Below, piece after piece: positions 17,267-25,487 of a stretch of DNA of 40,841 bases; within the stretch, counting starts at the first letter, position 1; the number at the start of each line of letters is the position of its first letter. The notes under the pieces are model-generated. The model was not told where the DNA came from, made no database searches, and worked only from the letters and a program-made list of their open reading frames with translations. The position numbers and the translations under genes were made by a program. The DNA is from Muribaculaceae bacterium (GTDB lineage Bacteria > Bacteroidota > Bacteroidia > Bacteroidales > Muribaculaceae). Location: contig JAGANS010000034.1 of NCBI GenBank assembly GCA_017624155.1, positions 1-40,841 of the forward strand. The letters run 5' to 3'.

Positions 17267-17955
17267 TATTTTTTGCTTAGCTCCTTGCGGCAGTGAGCCA
17301 CACGCACAAAGGCAGTGATATTGGCGAGCACTGCGATGATTCCCATCGCTACTATGAGGATGTACATTGCGTCGAATTTCATCGGGTCGGCACTCATGCC
17401 GGTGATACCGGTGGCAAGGGCGCCAAGGCTGGTTACCACCACGCGCTCGGGTCGCTGCATGAAGCCCACCTTACACTCAATGCCGATGCCCTCGGCGCGG
17501 GCGCGTACATAGCTCACCATCACCGAGCCTATCAGAGCGAGGAAGGTGATGAGGGCTCCCCATGCATAGCCGGTGCATATCAGGTAGTAGGCGATGCCCC
17601 CCAGGGTCAGCAGTTCGCAGTAGCGGTCGAGCACCGAGTCGTACAGTGCGCCGAACCGCGTTGTCATGTTGCCGAGGCGTGCCACCTGCCCGTCGAGCAT
17701 GTCGAAGAGCGAGAAAGCGATAGTCACGGCGCCTGCAAGGGTCACAAGACCGTAGTGCAGCTCGCCGGGCCATGCCGTGAGGGCGGCGTATACAAAGATG
17801 GCGGCTGCGGCAAGGTTGCCCAGCAGCCCTATGGTAGTGACTGTGTTGGGGGTGACTCCCATGCGGATAAGCAGCCGCACGAAGGGGTTGATCACGGCGT
17901 AGATACCCTGTTGCAGGGCGTCGCGCATCTTGTTGAATGTACTTTTCTGTTCCAT
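17266..17955 (-). CDS. CDP-alcohol phosphatidyltransferase (phosphatidylinositol-phosphate synthase-like)
   Basis: 229 aa. Motif DMLDGQVARLGNMTTRFGAL then YDSVLD near residues 84-109 gives all catalytic and metal-binding residues. GFMQRPERVVV later resembles the basic patch by which prokaryotic phosphatidylinositol-phosphate synthases hold the inositol phosphate. Six membrane segments. The start at 17955 (MEQKSTFNK) is preferred: longer readings of this frame run inside the GtrA gene, and the ATG overlaps its TAA by one base. No myo-inositol-phosphate synthase gene is present in the window, so the inositol assignment is inference. Confidence 0.85.
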   Translation of the reverse strand: MEQKSTFNKMRDALQQGIYAVINPFVRLLIRMGVTPNTVTTIGLLGNLAAAAIFVYAALTAWPGELHYGLVTLAGAVTIAFSLFDMLDGQVARLGNMTTRFGALYDSVLDRYCELLTLGGIAYYLICTGYAWGALITFLALIGSVMVSYVRARAEGIGIECKVGFMQRPERVVVTSLGALATGITGMSADPMKFDAMYILIVAMGIIAVLANITAFVRVAHCRKELSKK

Positions 17956-18524
17956 TATGCTTTTGAGGTATCGCCGCCGGAGCCGCGACGGCTTTTCTTG
18001 GTTGAGAAGAAATCTATGAATGATATGGCGTAGCGGTCGAAGGGCGACGGCCGGTATACGAAGTTGCGCTGGAGCACGAAGTTCCATGCCAGCGACACGA
18101 TGAGCGACACCAGGAGGGTCGAAGCGGCGAATATGCCGTCGGGCTTGAAGCCGAGGCTTATGAGCCACTCCCAGTGCGACAGCATCATGGTCACGAAGGT
18201 GGTGCCGTACATGTTGAGCAGCAGACTGCCTGTCCATACCAGCAGATACTTCACCCCCACCGCCTTGACACTCTGTCCCTTGGCGTGGAATGTGAAGCGG
18301 TAGTTGATGCAGCAGTTCACGATACCGCCAACCACAGCGCCCACTGCCACCGACAGATTGGAGCGGTAGAAGGGCTCGAGCGCGGCAAACACAAACGCAT
18401 AGAACACCATGCGGATGCCCATATCGGTCCACGACGCTATCTGCGCAGCCACCGACGAGCGGAGAAATGTGAACAGGCCGCCCCCGTTTACAATCTTGTC
18501 CTTTATATTATCTATCGAAGCCAT
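17955..18524 (-). CDS. GtrA-family membrane protein
   Basis: 189 aa with four predicted membrane segments and the GtrA pattern: FLRSSVAAQIASWTDMGIR, then VGGIVNCCINYRFTFHAKG, and a C-terminal LAWNFVLQRNFVYR. GtrA-like proteins are proposed to move polyprenyl-linked sugars across the membrane, though many are of unknown substrate. Here it lies between an ATP-grasp enzyme and a phosphatidyltransferase, pointing to head-group or glycolipid handling. A Lys/Arg/Ser/Gly-rich tail follows the last segment. Confidence 0.82.
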   Translation of the reverse strand: MASIDNIKDKIVNGGGLFTFLRSSVAAQIASWTDMGIRMVFYAFVFAALEPFYRSNLSVAVGAVVGGIVNCCINYRFTFHAKGQSVKAVGVKYLLVWTGSLLLNMYGTTFVTMMLSHWEWLISLGFKPDGIFAASTLLVSLIVSLAWNFVLQRNFVYRPSPFDRYAISFIDFFSTKKSRRGSGGDTSKA

Positions 18525-18543
18525 AGGTAGAGCGGTGTGAGGC

Positions 18544-19413
18544 CTATTTGTGACGGTTCTTGATTTCGTTGATCACCATGCGTGCTATCACGGGTGCGGC
18601 TTCGGCGCGGCACGGCGCGAACGACGGCCAGTCGTTGAAGTCGATGATGCGTATCTCGCCCTCTTCCGATATGATGCAGTCGCCGCCGTAGATCTTGATG
18701 TCGAGCACGTCGGATGCCTTGGCACAATAGCGCTTCAGCGTGTCGACGTCAAACTCTATGTGCTCCGAAGGGCCGTTGACCGATTCCGCGCCATATTTGG
18801 AATGGCCGGCCTCGAAGGGGTTGAACCAGTAGAAGAACGGAGTGCCGGCCACACCGTAGAATTTCACCAGGTCGCCCTCGAGGTGGCGGTTGATGACGGC
18901 TCGCTTTATCCCGCGCAGGAAGAACTCCTGCAGCAGTTCCTGAGCCTCCTGCGCGTGGCGTGCGTAGGTCACGTCCTCGCGGTGCTTGGTGTGGCTTTCA
19001 CCGCGTTTGATCCAGCAGCGGCTGATGCCGGCGCGCTGCAGGCGGTCCTTCACCACTTCGTCGGTGTCGGCGATGAAGCTGTCGGGGTAGGGAATCCCCG
19101 AGCCCATCAGTATGCGGGTCATGCGTTCGCGGGTACAGTTTTCGATGCCGTAGCCCGAATTTATCACCAGCGTGCCCTCGTCCTCGAGCTTCTGCAGCAG
19201 TTCGATCGACCGCGGCTCGCGGCACATGTTGAGCACCACCGGCTCGATATGCGCTTCGCCCGATATGAACTGCTCCTCCGACCATATATTGATGATACAG
19301 CCACGTTTGCGCAACTGCTCAGCCACCATATTGAATATCGTGGCGTCGTTGCCGATATGGTTGGGCGAGAATGCGCCCGAGCGCATCACGCCTGTTATCT
19401 TTATTTCAGCCAT
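18544..19413 (-). CDS. ATP-grasp domain protein, first gene of the lipid operon
   Basis: 289 aa. The C-terminal half has the ATP-grasp signature DIKIYGGDCIISEEGEIRII followed by DFNDWPSFAPCR, in which the Asp/Asn residues bind Mg-ATP as in RimK; RCWIKRGESHTKH gives the ATP-binding Lys. Such enzymes join a carboxylate to an amine. In this operon an amino-acid or similar group might be added to a lipid head group, but no substrate can be read. The gene is preceded by a -7 box and a palindrome in the leader. No signal peptide, so cytoplasmic. Confidence 0.72.
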   Translation of the reverse strand: MAEIKITGVMRSGAFSPNHIGNDATIFNMVAEQLRKRGCIINIWSEEQFISGEAHIEPVVLNMCREPRSIELLQKLEDEGTLVINSGYGIENCTRERMTRILMGSGIPYPDSFIADTDEVVKDRLQRAGISRCWIKRGESHTKHREDVTYARHAQEAQELLQEFFLRGIKRAVINRHLEGDLVKFYGVAGTPFFYWFNPFEAGHSKYGAESVNGPSEHIEFDVDTLKRYCAKASDVLDIKIYGGDCIISEEGEIRIIDFNDWPSFAPCRAEAAPVIARMVINEIKNRHK

Positions 19414-19444
19414 AAAAGGTGAAAAATGTAGGTTTATGTTGGCT

Positions 19445-19460
19445 CGCGCCGGCCGGCGCG
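19445..19460. promoter_or_regulatory. Perfect 16-base GC palindrome in the lipid-operon leader
   Basis: CGCGCCGGCCGGCGCG reads the same on both strands. It lies between the -7 box (19470-19477) and the first ATG (19413), so it is either an operator for a dimeric regulator or a hairpin at the very 5' end of the message. Confidence 0.5.
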
Positions 19461-19469
19461 TTGAGCCTA

Positions 19470-19477
19470 CAAATTTA
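19470..19477 (-). promoter_or_regulatory. -7 box of the lipid head-group operon
   Basis: TAAATTTG on the minus strand, 56 bases before the ATP-grasp start. No well-spaced -33 element is seen. Confidence 0.5.
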
Positions 19478-19567
19478 CTAATTTTTTTCGACCTGTGATA
19501 AAAAATCAGGCATTATGGCCAACTTTATGTCTGTATCGGACGTTTTTACTGAAAATATTCAACGATT

Positions 19568-19804
19568 ATGAAAGACATATTGACGCACGACGAACGCAAG
19601 ATACTCCCCGACGACATATACGGGCTGCCCCAGAGGCACGAATACCCAATGCCCGACGCGGCCCATGTGCGTGCCGCCGAGGCTTATTTCAGATATTGTC
19701 CCGAAGATTTGAAACCACAACTTGCCCGCGCTATCCTTATGCGCGCCCGAGAGTATGGCGTCGACGTAAAGTCGCCCGTCGTGCTCAGCTATGCCGGGCA
19801 GTAG
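19568..19804 (+). CDS. Small protein of unknown function (DUF6582-like)
   Basis: 78 aa, soluble, without signal peptide. The pattern LPDDIYGLPQRHEYPMPDAA then HVRAAEAYFRYCPEDLKP and an Ala-rich helix resembles short Bacteroidales proteins and the prophage-associated DUF6582 type, in which a conserved 'xHVRAA' follows a proline-rich segment. No phage gene is near. It is convergent with porV and shares with it the strong hairpin at 19826-19868. Codon use is like its neighbours. Function unknown. Confidence 0.65.
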   Translation: MKDILTHDERKILPDDIYGLPQRHEYPMPDAAHVRAAEAYFRYCPEDLKPQLARAILMRAREYGVDVKSPVVLSYAGQ

Positions 19805-19825
19805 GCATAGCTGCATTCAGCCATA

Positions 19826-19868
19826 AAATCACACATGCGGCACGGATTCCGTGTCGCATGTGTGATTT
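19826..19868. terminator. Strong bidirectional terminator between convergent genes
   Basis: A 20-bp stem with one G-T pair (19826-19845 with 19849-19868) and a 3-base loop, with A/T runs on both sides (AAAA before, TTTAT after). It ends transcripts of the 78-aa gene on the plus strand and of porV on the minus strand. Confidence 0.85.
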
Positions 19869-19889
19869 ATATTATTATGACGATATGTC

Positions 19890-21104
19890 TTAGCGGCGAC
19901 GGCCGAACAGGTCCTTGAGGCCGTCCATGTCGAATGACAAGGTGAAGCGCAGCGTCTGATCGAGCGGCGATGACTGCGCCGTGGCCAGCATGTATGATGC
20001 ATCGAGGCGTACCACATTGAGCGAGAAGCCGGCACCCATCGCGAAGTACTGACGGTTGCCCTTGAACTCGTTCTCATAGAAATAGCCGGCGCGCAGGAAG
20101 AACTGGTTGTTGTAGCTATACTCGGCGCCGAGGCTCCATGTTATCTCGCGCAACTCCTCCTTCATGCCCCCGGGAGCATCGGAGAACGACTTGAAGATAC
20201 CAGTGAACGGCGACATGTCCTCCCACTTGGCCAGGGCGTCGGCATAATCCTTCTGTCCCTCGGGCGTATTCATGTCATAGTCGACCTGACGCGGGCGTGC
20301 CGGTACGAGCAGCTTGTTGGCGTCGAGGTTGATCGACAGGTTGTGATAGTCGGCCAGCGGGAAGGTGAACGATGTACCCAGACGCAGGTTGGTGGGCAGA
20401 AACGCCGGATCCTCGCCTTGATTATAGGCCACCTTGGTGCCGATATTGGATATATTCCAGCCCCACGACCACTGGCATTCGCTGCGGCCTACCATCGGAT
20501 AAGTGGTGAAATAGCCCGAGATGTCGGCCGAGAATGCCGAGGCACCGGTCGACTGATCGCCCGCATACGAGTCGGAGAATCCGAGGTCGGAATAGATATA
20601 GCGGAACACTACGCCCATCGAGAACTTCTCCGACAGCTTGCGCGAGTAGCCGATGTCAAACGACATTTCATACGGATTGAGGCTCTGCGTGATGTCGTCC
20701 ACGCCGTTGTTGGAAGTCACCTCGCCAAACGAGAAGTATCGCAGCGAGGCGCTCAGCGCCTGATTGTCCTGCGAGCCGATCTTCCAATATCCGGCCAGAT
20801 TGGCCAGGAAGATGTCGTTGACAAGTTTGCGCAGCCACGGCGTATAGCTCAGCGCCACCGAGGCATTGGAATATGCGAAGGCATACTTCGACGGATTCCA
20901 GAACTGCGAGTTGGCGTCGGGGTCGGTTGCCGCGCCGAGGTCGCCCATCGAGGCGCCGCGGGCGTCGGGAGCTATACTCAGCGATGTTACGCCTGTCTGG
21001 ATAGGGTTGAATTCATTCTTGATGCCGTTGGCCTGTGCCGACGCCACGGGCATCGACAGCAGCACGGCCAGGATGAGGAGAGTTATATTGCGTATTGCTT
21101 TCAT
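19890..21104 (-). CDS. porV: Type IX secretion outer-membrane protein PorV (LptO)
   Basis: About 404 aa. A signal peptide starts MKAIRNITLLILAVLLSMPV; the mature part has the PorV hallmark SIAPDARGASMGDLGAATDP and FWNPSKYAFAYSN, then a FadL-like beta-barrel with repeated aromatic beta strands. PorV receives cargo by its C-terminal tail at the outer membrane and passes it to the attachment complex. This fits the two tail-bearing proteins at 3-2624. The start at 21104 gives a normal signal peptide; an upstream ATG at 21122 would add six residues. Stand-alone gene with a near-consensus box (AATATTTG) at 21144-21151. Confidence 0.88.
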   Translation of the reverse strand: MKAIRNITLLILAVLLSMPVASAQANGIKNEFNPIQTGVTSLSIAPDARGASMGDLGAATDPDANSQFWNPSKYAFAYSNASVALSYTPWLRKLVNDIFLANLAGYWKIGSQDNQALSASLRYFSFGEVTSNNGVDDITQSLNPYEMSFDIGYSRKLSEKFSMGVVFRYIYSDLGFSDSYAGDQSTGASAFSADISGYFTTYPMVGRSECQWSWGWNISNIGTKVAYNQGEDPAFLPTNLRLGTSFTFPLADYHNLSINLDANKLLVPARPRQVDYDMNTPEGQKDYADALAKWEDMSPFTGIFKSFSDAPGGMKEELREITWSLGAEYSYNNQFFLRAGYFYENEFKGNRQYFAMGAGFSLNVVRLDASYMLATAQSSPLDQTLRFTLSFDMDGLKDLFGRRR

Positions 21105-21164
21105 TCGTAGATAGATTGACAAGTATATAACTCAAAAACTCGGCAAATATTGCCCCCGCGATAC

Positions 21165-21203
21165 AAAAAATGCCCCGGAGCCATTTGCTCCGGAGCATTT
21201 TTT
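21165..21203 (-). terminator. Intrinsic terminator of rpmE2
   Basis: A6-TGC, one mismatch, then CCGGAGC pairs with GCTCCGG-GCA-T6 around a short loop. On the minus strand the stem is followed by a T6 run, 67 bases after the rpmE2 stop. Confidence 0.85.
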
Positions 21204-21269
21204 ATGCTTTTTACACCTTGGGAGTTGAATTCTTTGCGCGGACTCCCGGGCTGTAATGTCGTGGCAGAA

Positions 21270-21524
21270 TTACTTCTTGCCGCGGTTGCCGTAGCGGCTC
21301 ATGAACTTGTCGACGCGGCCTGCGGTGTCGACGAGCTTCTGCTTGCCGGTGAAGAAGGGGTGCGACGAGCTGGTGATTTCAAGCTTCACCAGGGGATATT
21401 CCTTACCGTCGATGGTGATAGTCTCGCGGGTAGCGATAGTCGAGCGGGTGATGAAAGTTTCTTCATTCGACATATCTTTGAACACAACTTCGCGATAGTT
21501 GGCGGGATGGATGTCTTTTTTCAT
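21270..21524 (-). CDS. rpmE2: 50S ribosomal protein L31 type B
   Basis: 84 aa. [19 protein letters not shown], then [20 protein letters not shown] and [19 protein letters not shown] are unmistakable for L31. It lacks the CxxC zinc ligands of type A L31, so it is the zinc-independent form. Single-gene unit with a full promoter at 21600-21631 and its own terminator. A leader of about 70 bases contains a GGGCG/CGCCC hairpin that might allow autoregulation. Confidence 0.96.
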   Translation of the reverse strand: MKKDIHPANYREVVFKDMSNEETFITRSTIATRETITIDGKEYPLVKLEITSSSHPFFTGKQKLVDTAGRVDKFMSRYGNRGKK

Positions 21525-21599
21525 TTTAGTATAACGTTATAGCTTTAATATTCAGACGATTTGCGGGCGCTGGTAGGACGCCCCGTTCGTAATGGCTTG

Positions 21600-21631
21600 C
21601 AAATTTACGACTTTTTCCCCAATCCACCAAA
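21600..21631 (-). promoter_or_regulatory. Promoter of rpmE2
   Basis: On the minus strand: TTTG (21628-21631), 20 bases, TAAATTTG (21600-21607). The best-fitting promoter on this strand in the window. Confidence 0.75.
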
Positions 21632-21708
21632 TCTTTACCAAAATTCTTGTTCAATGACCAGTCCGACAAGTCAGACTCGTCCGACGGGTCAGACAGGTCG
21701 TTTCGTCG

Positions 21709-22209
21709 TTATTTATTGCGGTGGTCGGTGCGGGCACGGTACATCAGTTCTTTTATACCTCCCTTTTCAACAAATTGCCGCTGCTGTGTTTCAATCAGTT
21801 TGCGCAGCAGATAGGTGGTCTGGTTGATTAACGTGATGCAAAGGTTGCAATATTCCTCAGCTGTATAAATACCTGCATAATGCATGGGATCTTTCATGAA
21901 ACTGTCACTCTGCACATAAGCGCGTAATCTCGCGGTGCGTGGATTTCCTTTGTCCCATTGTGATAAGCCATGCTGACGCAGGTAGTCCTCGTAATCAAGC
22001 AACAATTCTTCAAGAGAAGCCTTTGCTACGTTGGTGAGCTTTATCTCGGTCTCTTTTGAGGTAGATGAGGCTACACTCCCCTCTGCTATATTCTGTTTGC
22101 CTGAGCGCGCAGCCTGCTCCATTTGGTCGCGGGTGCGGCTGCCGCGTGGTATATATTTCACAGTGAATAGTGCCGTGAGATCGCATATAATTTCGACAAG
22201 TTTATACAC
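21709..22209 (-). CDS. Four-helix-bundle 'suffix' family protein (true start uncertain)
   Basis: 166 aa from a GTG. DQMEQAARSGKQNIAEGSVA then SSTSKETEIKLTNVAKASLE and ELLLDYEDYLRQHGL are characteristic of the S23-like four-helix-bundle family with C-terminal suffix domain; function unknown, often inserted near rRNA or other genes. Members normally have FLPxGGGYRxL upstream: here VFLPQGGGYRKLRV is found in frame before the GTG, so the real protein starts earlier. No ATG exists there; the codon where one would be expected is ACG at 22282-22284, overlapping the CLC stop. It is the last gene of the greA operon. Confidence 0.8.
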   Translation of the reverse strand: MYKLVEIICDLTALFTVKYIPRGSRTRDQMEQAARSGKQNIAEGSVASSTSKETEIKLTNVAKASLEELLLDYEDYLRQHGLSQWDKGNPRTARLRAYVQSDSFMKDPMHYAGIYTAEEYCNLCITLINQTTYLLRKLIETQQRQFVEKGGIKELMYRARTDHRNK

Positions 22210-22276
22210 TCGGAGTTTTCTGTAACCACCGCCTTGGGGGAGAAAGACGTTCAGGGTAATCTGGTATTGCTCGTGT

Positions 22277-24085
22277 TCAGTCGTCGCAGTAGTGGCGGAG
22301 GACGCGGCGGTAGGAGTTGAAGATCTTGCTCTTGGAGATGAAGCCGTAGTAGTGGCCGGCTTCGTCGACCACGGGCAGGTTCCACGCTCCCGTACGGTCG
22401 AATTTGTGCATCACCGAGTCCATTGCCTCGCCGATGAGCAGCTTGGCCGGCGGCATTGTCATGAACGACGCCACGTTCATCTTACGGTACAGGTCTGGCC
22501 GGAACATGATGTTGCGGATATCGTCGAGCTGCACCACTCCCTGCAGCTCGCCGGCGGCATTGAGCACCGGGAAGAGGTTGCGGTTGGACTTGGATATCAC
22601 ATCGACCATTTCTTTTAGAGTCATCTCCGGCCGCACGCTCATGAATTCGGTCTCGATCACCGAGTCCATCTTGAGCAGGGTAAGCACGGTCTTGTCCTTC
22701 TGGTGGGTGAGCAACTTGCCCTGCTTGGCCAGGCGCATGGTGTAGAGTGAGTAGGGTTCGAATATCTTGATGGTGCCGTAGGATATTGTCGACACGATGA
22801 GCAGCGGCAGGAACAGATGGTAGCCGCCGGTGAGCTCGGCGGTGAGGAAGATGGCCATCAGCGGGGCGTGCATCACTCCGCTCATCACCCCGGCCATGCC
22901 GATCAGGGCGAAGTTCTTGTTGGACACCGCGATGTCGAAGCCCAGCATGTTGTAGGCATACGCAAAGAGGAATCCGGCCATGCAGCCCACATACAGCGAG
23001 GGGGCGAATGTGCCGCCCACGCCTCCGGCACCGTTGGTGGCCGATGTGGCGAATGCCTTCATCAGCACTATCAGGGCTATGTACATTACGATGAACCATA
23101 CATGGGAGCCGTCGCTGTAGAATATCGAGCCGTCGACTATCGAACGCGGATCGCCGGCGAGCAGTCCCATTATCGACTCGTAGCCCTCGCCGTAGAGGGG
23201 CGGGAACAGGAACACAAGTCCCGACAATATCACGCAGCCTATGGCGGTCTTTACCCAGGGGTGGCTCTTGAAACGGCCGAAGAAGTTCTCCATCATGTTC
23301 ATCACGCGGGTGAAGTAGAGTGATACCAGCCCGCATACCACGCCGAGCGCTATGGCAAGCGGAATCTTGGCCACCGAGAAGTCCTCGCTCTGCACGAAGA
23401 AGAATTCAAACGAATACCCCGTGTACATGTAGGCGATGGTGGCCGATGTGATCGATGATATGAGCAGCGGCATCACCGACACAGTGGTGAGGTCGAGCAT
23501 CAGCACCTCGAGCGTGAACAGCATACCCGCGATCGGAGCCTTGAATATGCCCGCTATGCCTGCGGCGGCGCCGCAGCCTACCAGTATCATCAGTATCTTG
23601 GGTGACATGCGGAACATCGAGCCGAGATTCGAGCCGATGGCCGCGCCTGTATACACTATCGGACCCTCGGCGCCGACCGATCCGCCGAAGCCTATCGTCA
23701 CCGACGACGCCACCACCGATGTGTAGATATTGTGGCGCTTGAGGCGGCTCTTGTTCTGCGATATGGCCCACAGCACTCGTGTCACGCCGTGGCTTATGTT
23801 GTCCTTGACCACATATCGCACATACAGCGCGGTAATCACAACGCCGAGCGTGGGCAGCAGGATGTACAGGTAGTTGCCCGAGTGGAGGTCGATATGCGAG
23901 GTGAGAGCCGACGATATGGTGTGTATCAGAAATTTGAGCAACTGGGCGGCCAGGCCGCCGAATACGCCCACGAGCAGTGCCAGGAATATCAGGAAAGTGC
24001 GCTCCGAGATGTGGTGCTCGCGCCACACCAGAAAACGCATGAACATGTCGTTGAAGCGGTTGTTGTGTATATATTTCTGCGACAT
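22277..24085 (-). CDS. CLC-family chloride channel/transporter with CBS domains
   Basis: 602 aa. The membrane part (about residues 30-440) has GSVGAEGPIVYTGAAIGSNL near 130 (the GxEGP filter with gating Glu) and GGVGGTFAPSLYVGCMAG near 355 (the GxFxP filter). Two CBS domains follow from about 470, typical for regulation by adenine nucleotides. It moves chloride, perhaps in exchange for protons or as fluoride export; which one is not decidable. Thirteen bases after the sugar transferase gene. Confidence 0.92.
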   Translation of the reverse strand: MSQKYIHNNRFNDMFMRFLVWREHHISERTFLIFLALLVGVFGGLAAQLLKFLIHTISSALTSHIDLHSGNYLYILLPTLGVVITALYVRYVVKDNISHGVTRVLWAISQNKSRLKRHNIYTSVVASSVTIGFGGSVGAEGPIVYTGAAIGSNLGSMFRMSPKILMILVGCGAAAGIAGIFKAPIAGMLFTLEVLMLDLTTVSVMPLLISSITSATIAYMYTGYSFEFFFVQSEDFSVAKIPLAIALGVVCGLVSLYFTRVMNMMENFFGRFKSHPWVKTAIGCVILSGLVFLFPPLYGEGYESIMGLLAGDPRSIVDGSIFYSDGSHVWFIVMYIALIVLMKAFATSATNGAGGVGGTFAPSLYVGCMAGFLFAYAYNMLGFDIAVSNKNFALIGMAGVMSGVMHAPLMAIFLTAELTGGYHLFLPLLIVSTISYGTIKIFEPYSLYTMRLAKQGKLLTHQKDKTVLTLLKMDSVIETEFMSVRPEMTLKEMVDVISKSNRNLFPVLNAAGELQGVVQLDDIRNIMFRPDLYRKMNVASFMTMPPAKLLIGEAMDSVMHKFDRTGAWNLPVVDEAGHYYGFISKSKIFNSYRRVLRHYCDD

Positions 24086-24098
24086 TTGGTTTATCTGT

Positions 24099-25484
24099 TT
24101 ACAGGCCCTTGCCGGTGATGACGGTGGCGACGGTATGGAACAATATCTTCATGTCGACGCCAAACGATATGTTCTCGAGATACAACAGGTCGTACGGCAG
24201 TCGTTCTATCATCTGGTCAATATCTGTGGCGTATCCGTATTTCACCATACCCCACGATGTTATACCCGGGCGCACCTGATGCACGAGTGAGTAGTAGGGT
24301 ACACGCTCCACGATGCGGTTCACATAATGCTCGCGCTCGGGCCGCGGGCCTACCAGCGACATGTCGCCGACCAGGACGTTGGCAAACTGCGGCAGCTCGT
24401 CAAGCCGATATTTGCGCAGAAACCGTCCCGTGCGGGTGATGCGGGGATCGTCGGGGCTGCTCAGCTGCGGACCGTCTGCCTCAGCGTCGGTTCTCATCGT
24501 GCGGAACTTTATTATGTTGAAAGGCCGTTTGAACCTGCCTACGCGCTGCTGACGGTAAAACACCGGTCCCGGCGAGTCGAGTTTTACGGCCACGGCGATG
24601 GCGGCGTATACCGGCGCCAGGACCACCAGTGCAAGTGCCGACACTACTACATCGCTGATCCGCTTGATATTGGCGGTGGAAGCCGGTATGTGTGCGCGGG
24701 ATATGTCGATGAGCGGCTCCGACGTCACGTCTGATATGCGGGTGCGGGAGGTGATGAGGTTGTACACCTCGAGCGGCACATATATATTGATGCCATGCCT
24801 CAGGAGCGGCCCTATGATGTCGATTGTGTGCCGGACTCCGCCCTCTACGGGCATCACTATTATAGCCTGGGGCTGCAGCCGTGTTATCGCGGCATCGATG
24901 GCATCCGTCGGCTCGGCGGGCGGTATGTGTCCCACGACGTCAAACATCGGTATAGAGCGGCTGTTGTCGGGCGCGAGCCTGCGTTGCATGCCGCGGGCGG
25001 CTTCAGGACTGCCGACTATCAGGCAGCGGTATATGCCGCCGCTGCGGCGCAGGTGTCTGCGGCGCGTAGCGGTGATCACGGCGCGCCCTGCATATACCGG
25101 CAGCCACAGACACAGCCATAGTACAACGATAAGTTCATAATTGTGGATGCGATGGGGCAGATAGTCATCGATCATTGCGGCAAAATACACCATAAGGGTA
25201 CCCAAGGCCGCCGTGACCATCGAGTTGCGCAGGTCGTCGAGACGGCTCTTGGCCAGCACCTCATTGTAGTAACCTGATATGGCGAATACCACGGCCATTA
25301 CAAGCGGCATCGCTATCAGTGCACCCCACACGTGCGGATTATGGAATATCCAGACTTGAAGGGTTGTACTTGTTCCTGACGGCAGGTAACACCAGCGTAT
25401 GACATCGAAAACCAACATGCCTGCGAGCGACATCATTATGTCGCTCGCCGCATATAGGCTCCGGAGTCGTGCGGTGATGCTCAT
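24099..25484 (-). CDS. Polyprenyl-phosphate sugar-phosphotransferase (WcaJ/PglC type)
   Basis: 461 aa. Four N-terminal membrane helices (about 10-150), a CoA-binding-like middle part, then the bacterial sugar-transferase domain from about 270: KRISDVVVSALALVVLAP, VFYRQQRVGRFKRPFNIIKF, RKYRLDELPQFANVLVGDMS and LVGPRPERE. It starts repeat-unit assembly by placing a sugar phosphate on undecaprenyl phosphate for exopolysaccharide or O-antigen. No glycosyltransferase cluster is near, so it is an orphan priming enzyme. Three bases after Sua5. Confidence 0.9.
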   Translation of the reverse strand: MSITARLRSLYAASDIMMSLAGMLVFDVIRWCYLPSGTSTTLQVWIFHNPHVWGALIAMPLVMAVVFAISGYYNEVLAKSRLDDLRNSMVTAALGTLMVYFAAMIDDYLPHRIHNYELIVVLWLCLWLPVYAGRAVITATRRRHLRRSGGIYRCLIVGSPEAARGMQRRLAPDNSRSIPMFDVVGHIPPAEPTDAIDAAITRLQPQAIIVMPVEGGVRHTIDIIGPLLRHGINIYVPLEVYNLITSRTRISDVTSEPLIDISRAHIPASTANIKRISDVVVSALALVVLAPVYAAIAVAVKLDSPGPVFYRQQRVGRFKRPFNIIKFRTMRTDAEADGPQLSSPDDPRITRTGRFLRKYRLDELPQFANVLVGDMSLVGPRPEREHYVNRIVERVPYYSLVHQVRPGITSWGMVKYGYATDIDQMIERLPYDLLYLENISFGVDMKILFHTVATVITGKGL

Positions 25485-25487
25485 GTA

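Noticed and set aside
17956-18432. Upstream extension of the first CDP-alcohol transferase
   Set aside because: The extra residues are the GtrA gene read in another frame.
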